Shown: positions 54,737-62,390 of the stretch, piece after piece
Numbering within the stretch: the stretch's first letter is position 1
Layout of the letters: each line of letters starts with the position of its first letter
From: Desulfitibacter sp. BRH_c19
GTDB taxonomy: Bacteria > Bacillota > DSM-16504 > Desulfitibacterales > Desulfitibacteraceae
Reading direction: 5' to 3'
DNA length: 64,000 nt
Assembly (NCBI GenBank): GCA_001515945.1
Contig: LOER01000032.1
Location: 1 to 64,000, forward strand
Translations under genes and position numbers: made by a program
The notes under the pieces: model-generated
The model's database searches: none
What the model saw: only the letters and a program-made list of their open reading frames with translations
Told to the model about the DNA's origin: nothing

Positions 54737-54789
54737 ATTAATGGTCGGAGCGACCGGATTTGAATCGATGACCTCCTCTACCACCCCAA
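54737..54789 (-). repeat. Direct-repeat copy of the 3' half of tRNA-Pro(GGG), probable att site
   Basis: The 53 bases match 58749-58798 of the intact tRNA-Pro(GGG) flank and 3' half. Two substitutions and one three-base insertion (CTC) separate them. The match starts five bases beyond the CCA end and breaks off in the anticodon loop. Both copies are in the same orientation. Such partial tRNA duplications mark the far end of elements integrated by tyrosine recombinases. The copy cannot form a working tRNA. Confidence 0.85.
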
Positions 54790-55119
54790 TTTTCTGAAGG
54801 GCAAAATGCTTGCAAAAATCCATGCATATAGATGGAAATTTTTAAATGTATCAATGGCTTATCTAATTGTAAAAAATAGTACATTAAAATCTAACGCATT
54901 GTAGCATGTCTTTTTATTAACCCCGTAACTGTCAAAACCTATCTCCTAAATATGTAATTAACTGTTGAATATCTTTGTCCTTACTCAAGCAAAACTTAAC
55001 TTTATCAAGAAAATAGTAACATACTATATATAGAGTCATACACTCTTATTTACATCCACTTTTTCAAAGACTGATATTCATGTTAGTATTTTAAAATAGT
55101 TGTATAGAAATCTGATTTA

Positions 55120-55170
55120 TTTTTAATAATAAGTAAAGGTCAATGCATTATATTTTTGCATTGACCTTTA
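55120..55170 (-). terminator. Hairpin after the M14 peptidase gene, probable terminator
   Basis: TAAAGGTCAATGCA (55134-55147) and TGCATTGACCTTTA (55157-55170) form a perfect 14-base stem with a nine-base loop. The minus strand continues with an A/T-rich tract. It lies 90 bases past the peptidase stop. Confidence 0.65.
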
Positions 55171-55259
55171 CACTTACATGACGAACTATCTTTTTTCTCT
55201 AGCTAGTATAAGTGTTCAAGTTTCTATTGACCCTATAATCTGTTTAGTCCGAATCTCCA

Positions 55260-58103
55260 TCAAGTTGTGCCGCAAATATTGCATTGGGCTAAGAACCTAT
55301 AAGAGTACCTTGGATGTGCTCTGTTGGTTAAGTCATTGGCAAATAGGGTAATGGAGGCGCCATCAATTTTCGTTGTAAATGCAAAAATCTGGCCTTGTGC
55401 TCCTTCATAACCTGGCCACCAGCCAGCTTTGTAGAAATCATCTCCATCACTTACACTTGCAAGGACTTGTGCACCTTCAGGAACAGATGTTATCCATGAT
55501 CCTGAAGTAGTATATAGGTAGTCCTCCTCACTATATCCAGCTGTAATTAAGCTGTTCTGATTAATTATACCGTGTAAAAGCCCTTCGCCTCGGGCTCTAC
55601 CTTTATCATCAGAGCGGTCATAGTCAAATCCCGGAATTAAACTACTATCCTTTAATTGAGTAAATGATCCTCCACCAACTCCAATATAGTGTTTACCACT
55701 TTGCAATTCGGTTCCACTATTATCAACAATTACATCTGCCTGATTCCTTGATACAAGGTTAAAACCTAATTCCTTGAGTACAAATGTACTTTCATAACCG
55801 TTTACTGATACTTTTGGCTGGGCCAAAGTTATTGTCTTCACCGAAGTTAGATTCACTGCGGCTAAGTCAAGTACGTAATTATTTGATAAATTGTTAATAT
55901 CTGTTTTGGAAACTAAATAGTCCCCCATAGAATATCCATCACCAGATTCTAATATCCATTTAACGGTTTTACCTTTAGCTAACAATTCATTAACTACCCT
56001 TATGGCATCATTGTTAGAATTTTTTATTACATATTCATCTGCATTCTTAACCTCTTTGTCATTACCTATTATTATATTACCTTTAGGAATAACCATCTTT
56101 TTAACTTCTCGTGTATTGTCATCAAATGCTTCTTCAACTCTTACTTCATATCTGTCAAACCCACGTAAATCATGGAAAACCATTGCAATTTCTGCATACA
56201 TAACGGGCCAATCAGACCAATTGATTCCGTCAGACAATACTGTATTAGCAAGTCCACGTTTTGCCTGGTGCATTGGTACTATATAACTCCCTGCTGGGTA
56301 AGTAATACCATCTACATCAGTACTTTTTACTAATGTATCTACTTTTATTCCATTTCTCAGAAGCCATTCCACCATATTATAAGCTTCCAAAGCATTTCTT
56401 TGTAACTCTTTCTCTACAGGAATTACATAATATTCTGGGAAGAAGTTATCATTGTTCCCTCTTTCCCTTCCGACAACTGTTTCCAAATCAGGAGCCACAA
56501 AGTATTCATCTACTTCCGTATCGTCTATACCTTGAACACCTCGCCTGAAAATCTCGAGTTGGTCCATAAATAAATCATCCTTACCATCTATAGCATATTT
56601 CGCTGCAGCCAAAGCCAAATGTACTGTCGAAGTATTACAGTTCTCGTTTATCTGTGGCATTTCTACAGTAAATCCTAAAGCTCCATGGTGCATTGCATAT
56701 TGTGCTGTATAAGAAGGTGCAGAATCCTCCCAACCTGACCCCCAATGATCTTGAGCAATGCGATATTGTGTATATGTTGAATTTGCGATTGCTGCGTTAC
56801 CCATGGTATAACCTAATGGATTCATATTTTTATTTAGTAAGTCATACTCATAGTTCTGATCATGAGGCGGTGTACATGGATCTATTACCATTGAATCATA
56901 AAACCCATGTAGATCTAAAAAGATTAATGGAGTCCACTTTGCTATCTCTGAAGTTACAATTTGAGTTTCTATTTGTGTCTGGAAAGCGTTATCACGGTTT
57001 AGGTCAAAGCCATTTGTATTTTGTCTAACCATATGATATCTTCCATCAGGATTCTGAGTAAGGTTAAACAAAAGTATAACATCGTCTAAAGCTTCATCTA
57101 CATTGATAGATACCTTTGTCTTTTCTCTGTCGCCTTCTATACCACTTCTATCATCATCATCATATGTCCAATATTCTATTGTTTCCTGTGTAGAAAACCA
57201 CTCCATAAGTTTAATTTGAGCATCAATTCCTATGGTTTCATCTGGGTGAATATTATTGTACCAAATAGGTACTTTGTAATCTCCTATGGTGCCATCCTTG
57301 AGTTTTTCTTGCAAAGCTTCTGGGTTTTCTAACATAAGAGGAAGTGTCTTTTTAAGATAATTATCAACTGATTTTTTATCCTTAGCCACTATAACAAAAT
57401 TTATATCTCTACCTTCATTTGTTTTGCCTGAGACTTCATGTTCAATATATCTACCGTTAATTACATTTCCTTTGATTTCATCAATTACATCTCCAAATTC
57501 ATCGTAAAGGTAAAAACTATCATATGGAGCCACTCTCATTATCCTTTTTAGTTCTATTCCTGTTTCTATATCTTTTACTATTAAATCAAAATAGCCAGTT
57601 AAGTCTACAATTCTAGGACGAATAGTCCTAGAAGTTGGACTAGATGTATCAAACAAAAGTTCATTCTTAATCTGAGCTTTTACAACAGTTCCATCAAGAT
57701 AAGGTTCTGTTTCGAATAGAATAAATGGATCACCAGTATAATCTCTTGCATCAAAATCCCAAGTTTTCCATTCATCAAATTGTTTTCCCCCAAGAGTCCA
57801 TTCTAACTCTTCTAAATCAGGTAAATAGCCGAAATCTACCTCAATGTTGATTATCCTTACTTCTGTCATGGGTATAATTTCATTACTTACTGTGAGACTT
57901 CCCTCTGCTTCATTTCCTTTAACCTTGTCTGCTGCTTTATTTCCTTTAACCTTCTCTGGTTGTTCATTTACTTTAACCTTGGCTATTGCCTCACTTCCTT
58001 GAGCAAAGGCTGCTACTTCACTTCCTTGAGCAAAGGATACTGATGAAAAAGCCAACAAAATCATTAGTAATACAAAAATCTGGACTACTCTTTTCCTTAA
58101 CAT
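55260..58103 (-). CDS. Secreted M14-type zinc carboxypeptidase-like protein
   Basis: A 947-residue exported protein. A signal peptide (about 1-25, hydrophobic core VLLMILLAFSSVSFA) is followed by a short repetitive linker (AQGSEVAAFAQGSE, then KVKVNEQPEKVKGNKAADKVKGN). A beta-rich domain and the M14 catalytic domain follow, with zinc ligands H286 and E289 (NNIHPDET), H399 (LDLHG), substrate-binding GFDLNRD and catalytic E481 (GFTVEM). The last 400 residues lack a known fold to me. No sortase or S-layer anchor is evident. It is the only intact gene in the islet between the tRNA-Pro repeats and has no promoter or partner genes in common with its neighbours. Confidence 0.85.
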   Translation of the reverse strand: MLRKRVVQIFVLLMILLAFSSVSFAQGSEVAAFAQGSEAIAKVKVNEQPEKVKGNKAADKVKGNEAEGSLTVSNEIIPMTEVRIINIEVDFGYLPDLEELEWTLGGKQFDEWKTWDFDARDYTGDPFILFETEPYLDGTVVKAQIKNELLFDTSSPTSRTIRPRIVDLTGYFDLIVKDIETGIELKRIMRVAPYDSFYLYDEFGDVIDEIKGNVINGRYIEHEVSGKTNEGRDINFVIVAKDKKSVDNYLKKTLPLMLENPEALQEKLKDGTIGDYKVPIWYNNIHPDETIGIDAQIKLMEWFSTQETIEYWTYDDDDRSGIEGDREKTKVSINVDEALDDVILLFNLTQNPDGRYHMVRQNTNGFDLNRDNAFQTQIETQIVTSEIAKWTPLIFLDLHGFYDSMVIDPCTPPHDQNYEYDLLNKNMNPLGYTMGNAAIANSTYTQYRIAQDHWGSGWEDSAPSYTAQYAMHHGALGFTVEMPQINENCNTSTVHLALAAAKYAIDGKDDLFMDQLEIFRRGVQGIDDTEVDEYFVAPDLETVVGRERGNNDNFFPEYYVIPVEKELQRNALEAYNMVEWLLRNGIKVDTLVKSTDVDGITYPAGSYIVPMHQAKRGLANTVLSDGINWSDWPVMYAEIAMVFHDLRGFDRYEVRVEEAFDDNTREVKKMVIPKGNIIIGNDKEVKNADEYVIKNSNNDAIRVVNELLAKGKTVKWILESGDGYSMGDYLVSKTDINNLSNNYVLDLAAVNLTSVKTITLAQPKVSVNGYESTFVLKELGFNLVSRNQADVIVDNSGTELQSGKHYIGVGGGSFTQLKDSSLIPGFDYDRSDDKGRARGEGLLHGIINQNSLITAGYSEEDYLYTTSGSWITSVPEGAQVLASVSDGDDFYKAGWWPGYEGAQGQIFAFTTKIDGASITLFANDLTNRAHPRYSYRFLAQCNICGTT

Positions 58104-58456
58104 TTTTTCATTCCTTCTTTTTATTGTGAAAATCCAGCAATTTTAGACAAATATTGATAGAAAATTCTGAATTATCTTTTCTAAAAGTATTCTATATTCT
58201 AATTAGTTTATCCTTCTTTATTTCTATATTATTCTAAAAACGTATAATTATGGAACAAGTTGCATGTCGTATCAGGTGTATTAGCTTTAATAAAAAGAGA
58301 ATCCTTCAGCAAAGTAATTCCGAATGATTTTTTATTTAATACATTAAAGATAAAGCAGCTGATTATTCAACTGCCTTTATCAATATAATTAAAACCTATG
58401 ATCTAAGTATTGCAGCTAATGGCCTTTATTTACTAAAAAGAAAGAAATTTAGATAA
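58104..58456. other. Non-coding stretch upstream of the peptidase, with a possible gene fragment
   Basis: On the minus strand TTGTTC and TAGAAT about 16 bases apart near 58236-58257 could be the peptidase promoter. On the plus strand 58350-58450 reads KDKAADYSTAFINIIKTYD, then AANGLYLLKRKKFR and stop, with stops immediately upstream. This short fragment looks like a decayed gene of unknown family. Confidence 0.3.
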
Positions 58457-58558
58457 AATCATCTCTCTCGTACACACACAAAACCAAAACCCTGGTCCAT
58501 TGCAGACACTTACTCTCATGTTTCGGCGCAGTTAGCATCAGACGAAATAGCTAAGTAG
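58457..58558 (+). pseudogene. C-terminal remnant of a tyrosine integrase
   Basis: A 33-codon frame without a start reads HLSRTHTK, then SIADTYSHVSAQLASDEIAK and TAG. ADTYSHV is the catalytic-tyrosine box of phage and ICE integrases, and HLSRTHT resembles the HxLRHTH box that carries the second active-site arginine. The 25 or so residues normally between the boxes (including LGH) are missing. It lies about 195 bases from the intact tRNA-Pro(GGG), the usual place for the integrase of a tRNA-integrated element. Confidence 0.75.
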
Positions 58559-58574
58559 ATGGGGTTATTTACAA

Positions 58575-58605
58575 CAAAAAAAGTCCCCATACAAGATGAG
58601 GACAA
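58575..58605 (-). repeat. Second copy of the 51750 terminator-like sequence
   Basis: CCCCATACAAGATGAGGACA and the flanking A7 run match 51750-51780 with two or three differences. The minus strand forms GTCCTCAT-CTTGT-ATGGGGAC followed by seven T residues. It could terminate transcripts from tRNA-Pro(GGG), 150 bases upstream. Nearby, ATTACTGTCAAA occurs twice (58680-58703). Confidence 0.6.
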
Positions 58606-58753
58606 ACTGAATAATATTCTCTATCACATTACCGTCAAAGGAATACCCTCTAGTGGCGGTAATGCTATTTTTAATTCAAATTACTGTCAAAATTACTGTC
58701 AATATTCAATATTTAAGGATGTGTTAAAAAACCCCGAAAACCGTTGATATTAA

Positions 58754-58830
58754 TGGTCGGAGCGACCGGATTTGAACCGACGACCTCTACCACCCCAAGG
58801 TAGCGCTCTACCAAGCTGAGCCACGCCCCG
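58754..58830 (-). tRNA. tRNA-Pro (GGG)
   Basis: The minus strand folds as a full tRNA beginning CGGGGCGTGGCTCAG. The anticodon stem CTACC/GGTAG encloses loop TTGGGGT (anticodon GGG), with a GGTTCAAATCC T-arm and encoded CCA at 58754-58756. The 3' half is duplicated at 54737-54789, which marks this tRNA as an integration site. Confidence 0.95.
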
Positions 58831-58846
58831 ACAGGCTACAGAGTAT

Positions 58847-58875
58847 ATTCTACAACCTGAAGCATATAAAGTCAA
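58847..58875 (-). promoter_or_regulatory. Promoter of tRNA-Pro(GGG)
   Basis: On the minus strand TTGACT (58870-58875) and TAGAAT (58847-58852) are 17 bases apart and end 16 bases upstream of the tRNA. The tRNA therefore has its own promoter just past lysC. Confidence 0.8.
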
Positions 58876-58931
58876 GAAGTTAATTTACCAGCAGTTTACA
58901 GTCAATGGGAAATCTCAGACTATAAGGATGT

Positions 58932-60176
58932 TTAACCAGCTACATTTGCGACATCTTCATTTTGTAGGTTGAATTTGTCAACTAGAGTTTTAACAGCCTT
59001 AATGCAATCCTTAGCGTCAATTATGACAGAAACCTTAATTTCAGAGGTACTAATCATTTCTAAGTTAATATTGGCTTCTGCCAAGGCTTCAAACATATCA
59101 GCTGCTACACCTGGGTGGGTAATCATTCCAGCTCCTACAATGCTGACCTTTGCAATGTTCTCTGTACAACCCATACCCCTGGCATTCATTTTTTTAGCAA
59201 TCTTTTCCAAAATATCTTTAGTCTTTTCCATATCCTCTTTCTCTATAGTAAATGCTATATCATTAACACCATTCACTTTAGCACTTTGCACAATCATATC
59301 AACGTTTATAGATTGCTCAGCAAGTGTCTTAAATATTCTACAGGCCATTCCAGGGATATCAGGAACGCCAAATACTGCCATCTTTACTGCGTTTAAATCA
59401 TGGGCTACACCACTAACAACAATTTCTTTTTCCATTTCCATATTGCTGACCTCCTGAACGATGGTTCCTTTAGAATTATTAAAGCTTGATCTTACATGAA
59501 GCTTAACATTATAAATTTTAGCAAACTCTACAGCTCTTGGTTCTAAGACCTTTGCGCCAAGACTAGCCAATTCTAACATTTCATCAAAGGATACGTAGTC
59601 TAATTTTTTAATGTTAGAAACGATCCTAGGATCTGCAGCATAGACTCCATCAACATCAGTATATATTTCACACATTTCTGCTTCTAAAGCTGCAGCAATA
59701 GCAGCAGCAGTTGTATCAGAGCCACCTCTGCCGAGGGTGGTTATATCATCATTTATAGTTGCTCCTTGGAAACCAGCTACTATAACTATTCTACCTTGAT
59801 CTAACTCTTGATGTAGCCTATCAGAACTAATATCAAGAATTCTTGCCTTACAGTGGATATTATCTGTTGTAATTCCAGCTTGTGGACCTGTTAATGAAAT
59901 TACAGGTTCACCCATTGCTTGAATAGCCATTGCTAAAAGAGCTATTGAAACTTGTTCACCAGTAGCTAAAAGCATATCCATTTCCCTTTTGGATGGAGAA
60001 TCTGATACTTGTTTTGCCAGAGAAATTAAATGATCTGTATTATCACCCATTGCTGAAACTACGGTAACAACCTTATGACCCATTCTCTTCGTCTCGACAA
60101 CTCTTTTTGCTACTCTCTTTATTCTTTCAGCATCAGCTACTGAGCTACCTCCGAATTTTTGAACCATAATGCTCAT
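58932..60176 (-). CDS. lysC: Aspartate kinase
   Basis: Phosphorylates aspartate at the entry to lysine, threonine and methionine synthesis. The 414-residue protein starts [18 protein letters not shown], with [18 protein letters not shown] and [15 protein letters not shown] in the kinase domain. Two ACT domains (about 265-410, [19 protein letters not shown] and [21 protein letters not shown]) provide feedback control by amino acids. It is monofunctional and resembles the Bacillus-type enzymes. Its ATG overlaps the stop of the damaged small gene upstream. I see no lysine riboswitch. Confidence 0.96.
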   Translation of the reverse strand: MSIMVQKFGGSSVADAERIKRVAKRVVETKRMGHKVVTVVSAMGDNTDHLISLAKQVSDSPSKREMDMLLATGEQVSIALLAMAIQAMGEPVISLTGPQAGITTDNIHCKARILDISSDRLHQELDQGRIVIVAGFQGATINDDITTLGRGGSDTTAAAIAAALEAEMCEIYTDVDGVYAADPRIVSNIKKLDYVSFDEMLELASLGAKVLEPRAVEFAKIYNVKLHVRSSFNNSKGTIVQEVSNMEMEKEIVVSGVAHDLNAVKMAVFGVPDIPGMACRIFKTLAEQSINVDMIVQSAKVNGVNDIAFTIEKEDMEKTKDILEKIAKKMNARGMGCTENIAKVSIVGAGMITHPGVAADMFEALAEANINLEMISTSEIKVSVIIDAKDCIKAVKTLVDKFNLQNEDVANVAG

Positions 60177-60402
60177 AGCTGTACTACCCCTCTCTCCTTA
60201 ATAATTTCTACTCCATTAATTTCCGTATTTAGATTTTTTATTGTACATTCAACTCCTGATTTTTTGAAAGAATCTTTGATTGCTTGGGCTATTATTACTG
60301 ACGCACTACTTTCTAAATCCCTTGGTAGTGTTATACTATTAGCAATTTTATTTTTAAACCCTTTGGCTTATAATTGCTGATATATAAGCCTTGCCAATGC
60401 AT
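60173..60402 (-). pseudogene. Small gene between hom and lysC, frameshifted or nonsense-interrupted
   Basis: An ATG at 60402 directly follows the hom stop and has GGGGGA nine bases upstream, but its frame ends after 23 codons (TAA at 60331). The -1 frame is open from 60367 to the TGA at 60173, which overlaps the lysC ATG, and encodes ITLPRDLESSASVIIAQAIK, then DSFKKSGVECTIKNLNTEIN and [13 protein letters not shown]. The frames are joined across G_GGT_TTA (60355-60361) and T_TTA_AAA, both canonical -1 slippery heptamers. Alternatively the -1 frame is one gene broken by TAA at 60368. The tail loosely recalls the C-terminus of homoserine kinase ThrB, whose gene often lies here. Confidence 0.55.
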
Positions 60403-61698
60403 TTACTTGTTTCCCCCTTCAACACGAATAACATTTGAGATAGTATCAACTATAGACATACCACCAATTATTTGTAGTGCATCCCTGACACTATTTTCGG
60501 TTACCACATGAGTGATTAATACAATCTCTGCTTTACCATTGTTACCCATACTTTTTTGCAATACTGAAGCTATACTAACATCATGGTTTCCAAAAACACT
60601 AGCAATGCTTGCTAGGACACCAGGTTTGTCTGCAACCTTAAGCCTAAGATAATATTCACTTCTTAGTTTACCTATTTCAATTATAGGTTTATCTTCAAAG
60701 CATGTACAGGAAATTCTGCCGGTTACACCATATGCAATGTCCCTAGCTGCAGCTACAATATCTCCAACTATAGCACTTGCAGTTGGCAGTTCACCGGCTC
60801 CCTGACCAAAAAACATTGCCTCACCAATTGCGTCACCTTTAACAAAAATGGCATTATATGCATCATTTACAGTAGCTAATGGATGATTTTTTGGTATAAA
60901 TGCTGGATGAACTCTAACTTCAACGTAACCATTTATGCTTTTAGCAATTCCTAAAAGCTTTATAACATAACCTAAATCCTTGGCATACTGAATATCTTCT
61001 ACCGTAATATTAGTAATGCCCTCCACAAAGACATCTGAAAAAGTAACTCTTGTACAAAAGGCAACAGATGCAAGAATTGCTATCTTTCTTGCTGCATCAA
61101 AGCCTTCAATATCTGAACTAGGATCTTCCTCTGCATATCCTAGTTCTTGAGCTTCCTTAAGTACTTCATTAAAGTCTGAACCTTCTAATGTCATTTTTGT
61201 AAGTATATAATTTGTTGTGCCATTAATAATTCCCATAACCTGCTCTAGTCTATTTCCAGCTAAGCACTCTTTTAAAGGTCTTATTATTGGTATTCCGCCG
61301 GCAACGCTTGCTTCAAAAAACAGATCATTGTGTTTATTTTCAGCAGCGGCAAATAATTCTTTTCCATGAATAGCAAGTAAATCCTTGTTTGCTGTTACAA
61401 CATGTTTACCATTTTCTAACGCCTTGATAATGTAATCTTTTGTAGGTTGAATTCCACCCATAACCTCAACTATGATATTGATTTCAGGATCAGCTAATAA
61501 GTCTTCAGGATTATCAGTTAAGATTTCAGTAGGTACTGATAAATTTCTTTGTTTATCTTTATTTCTTACAAGAATTTTAGCCAACTCAACAGGTTTTCCA
61601 ACCTTTTTAGTTATACTATCCTGATTGTTTTGTAAAACCTTTGCAACACCAGTTCCAACAGTTCCTAGTCCTAGTAGTCCAACTTTAATAGTATCCAT
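60403..61698 (-). CDS. hom: Homoserine dehydrogenase with ACT domain
   Basis: Makes homoserine from aspartate semialdehyde. The 431-residue protein has KVGLLGLGTVGTGVAKVL (Rossmann loop), the catalytic region IINGTTNYILTKM with DIEGFDAARKIA, and a C-terminal ACT domain (YYLRLKVADKPGVLASIASVF) for threonine feedback. The ATG at 61698 lies eight bases after AAGGAGG; an earlier ATG is too close to it. It is the second gene of the ACT-hom-lysC operon. A shorter homologue without ACT lies at 50.4 kb. Confidence 0.95.
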   Translation of the reverse strand: MDTIKVGLLGLGTVGTGVAKVLQNNQDSITKKVGKPVELAKILVRNKDKQRNLSVPTEILTDNPEDLLADPEINIIVEVMGGIQPTKDYIIKALENGKHVVTANKDLLAIHGKELFAAAENKHNDLFFEASVAGGIPIIRPLKECLAGNRLEQVMGIINGTTNYILTKMTLEGSDFNEVLKEAQELGYAEEDPSSDIEGFDAARKIAILASVAFCTRVTFSDVFVEGITNITVEDIQYAKDLGYVIKLLGIAKSINGYVEVRVHPAFIPKNHPLATVNDAYNAIFVKGDAIGEAMFFGQGAGELPTASAIVGDIVAAARDIAYGVTGRISCTCFEDKPIIEIGKLRSEYYLRLKVADKPGVLASIASVFGNHDVSIASVLQKSMGNNGKAEIVLITHVVTENSVRDALQIIGGMSIVDTISNVIRVEGGNK

Positions 61699-61711
61699 AT
61701 ACATTGCCTCC

Positions 61712-62170
61712 TTAAGACTGCCCAACCAGCTCTACCTTAACCACTCCAGCTAGGTCACTAAGATTTTTAAGTAATTTATCTAGTGAAATAGCCATTTGAG
61801 CTATTTCAACTGATATGGTTACATGTCCTACACCCTGTAAAGGTATGTTTTGGTTAATAGTTAATATGTTTGCATTTGCCCTGGCAACGGTATTTAATAC
61901 TTGTGATAAAATACCAGCTTTATGGTCTAAAAGCATTGATAAGCTAACTATTGTGCCTTTAAGTGGATCCTGAAGTGGAAAAACACCATCTCTATACTTA
62001 TAAAAAGCACTTCTACTTAAGCCAACTTTATCTACAGCTTGATTGACAGTATCTACTTTACCCTTACTAATTATCTCCTTAGCCTCAGCAGTTTTTAAAA
62101 TAGCTTCAGGTAATATATCAGCCCTGACAAGATAAAACTTTTGTTCACTATTATCTTTCTTAGACATCAT
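61712..62170 (-). CDS. ACT domain protein, UPF0735/PheB family
   Basis: A 152-residue protein. The N-terminal third is a helical, HTH-like region (VNQAVDKVGLSRSAFYKYRDGVFP) and the C-terminal half is an ACT domain (LSMLLDHKAGILSQVLNTVARANANILTI). The family is usually encoded next to hom or pheA and is thought to sense amino acids, possibly as a regulator. It is the first gene of the operon, 13 bases ahead of hom. AAGGGGG precedes the ATG. Confidence 0.88.
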   Translation of the reverse strand: MMSKKDNSEQKFYLVRADILPEAILKTAEAKEIISKGKVDTVNQAVDKVGLSRSAFYKYRDGVFPLQDPLKGTIVSLSMLLDHKAGILSQVLNTVARANANILTINQNIPLQGVGHVTISVEIAQMAISLDKLLKNLSDLAGVVKVELVGQS

Positions 62171-62227
62171 ATTAAAATACCCCCTTGATGTCCATGTGAT
62201 AAATACATATATCCATTCATGATAGAC

Positions 62228-62256
62228 ATTATAACACCCCCATTTAGGGGGTGCAA
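62228..62256 (-). promoter_or_regulatory. Promoter of the ACT-hom-lysC operon with palindrome between -35 and -10
   Basis: On the minus strand TTGCAC (62251-62256) and a perfect TATAAT (62228-62233) are exactly 17 bases apart. The dyad CACCCCC-TAAAT-GGGGGTG (62235-62253) fills the spacer and overlaps the -35. A protein bound there would block or remodel the promoter. The adjacent PheB-type HTH/ACT protein is one possible ligand-sensing binder. Confidence 0.75.
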
Positions 62257-62390
62257 GTTAAAATTATTCTTTTTAAAGATTATTTTAACACCTAGTCCTA
62301 TATCTCAATAGCTATTGGCCTTATTAGCAATGGAAACAGTATAACTAGGATAAGTATATCAAAAGTGATAGTAGCTGTAAAGTTAGGACA

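Noticed and set aside
54520-54740. T-box leader ahead of thrC
   Set aside because: The promoter lies only about 90 bases from the start, which leaves no room for a T-box, and its conserved sequence is not seen.
54737-54789. Functional tRNA gene
   Set aside because: Only the 3' half is present. The 5' half, D-arm and half of the anticodon stem are missing.
58559-58747. 62-codon plus-strand frame after the integrase remnant
   Set aside because: It spans the duplicated terminator-like sequence and the direct repeats next to the tRNA, has no ribosome binding site, and its composition is not protein-like.
60159-60380. 73-codon plus-strand frame between hom and lysC
   Set aside because: It is antisense to the minus-strand frames that have an SD and an ATGA overlap with lysC. 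It overlaps the lysC start and has no initiation signal.
60177-60402. Lysine riboswitch or T-box ahead of lysC
   Set aside because: No L-box core, no T-box AGGGTGG motif and no terminator hairpin are present. The stretch is explained by a coding-like frame.
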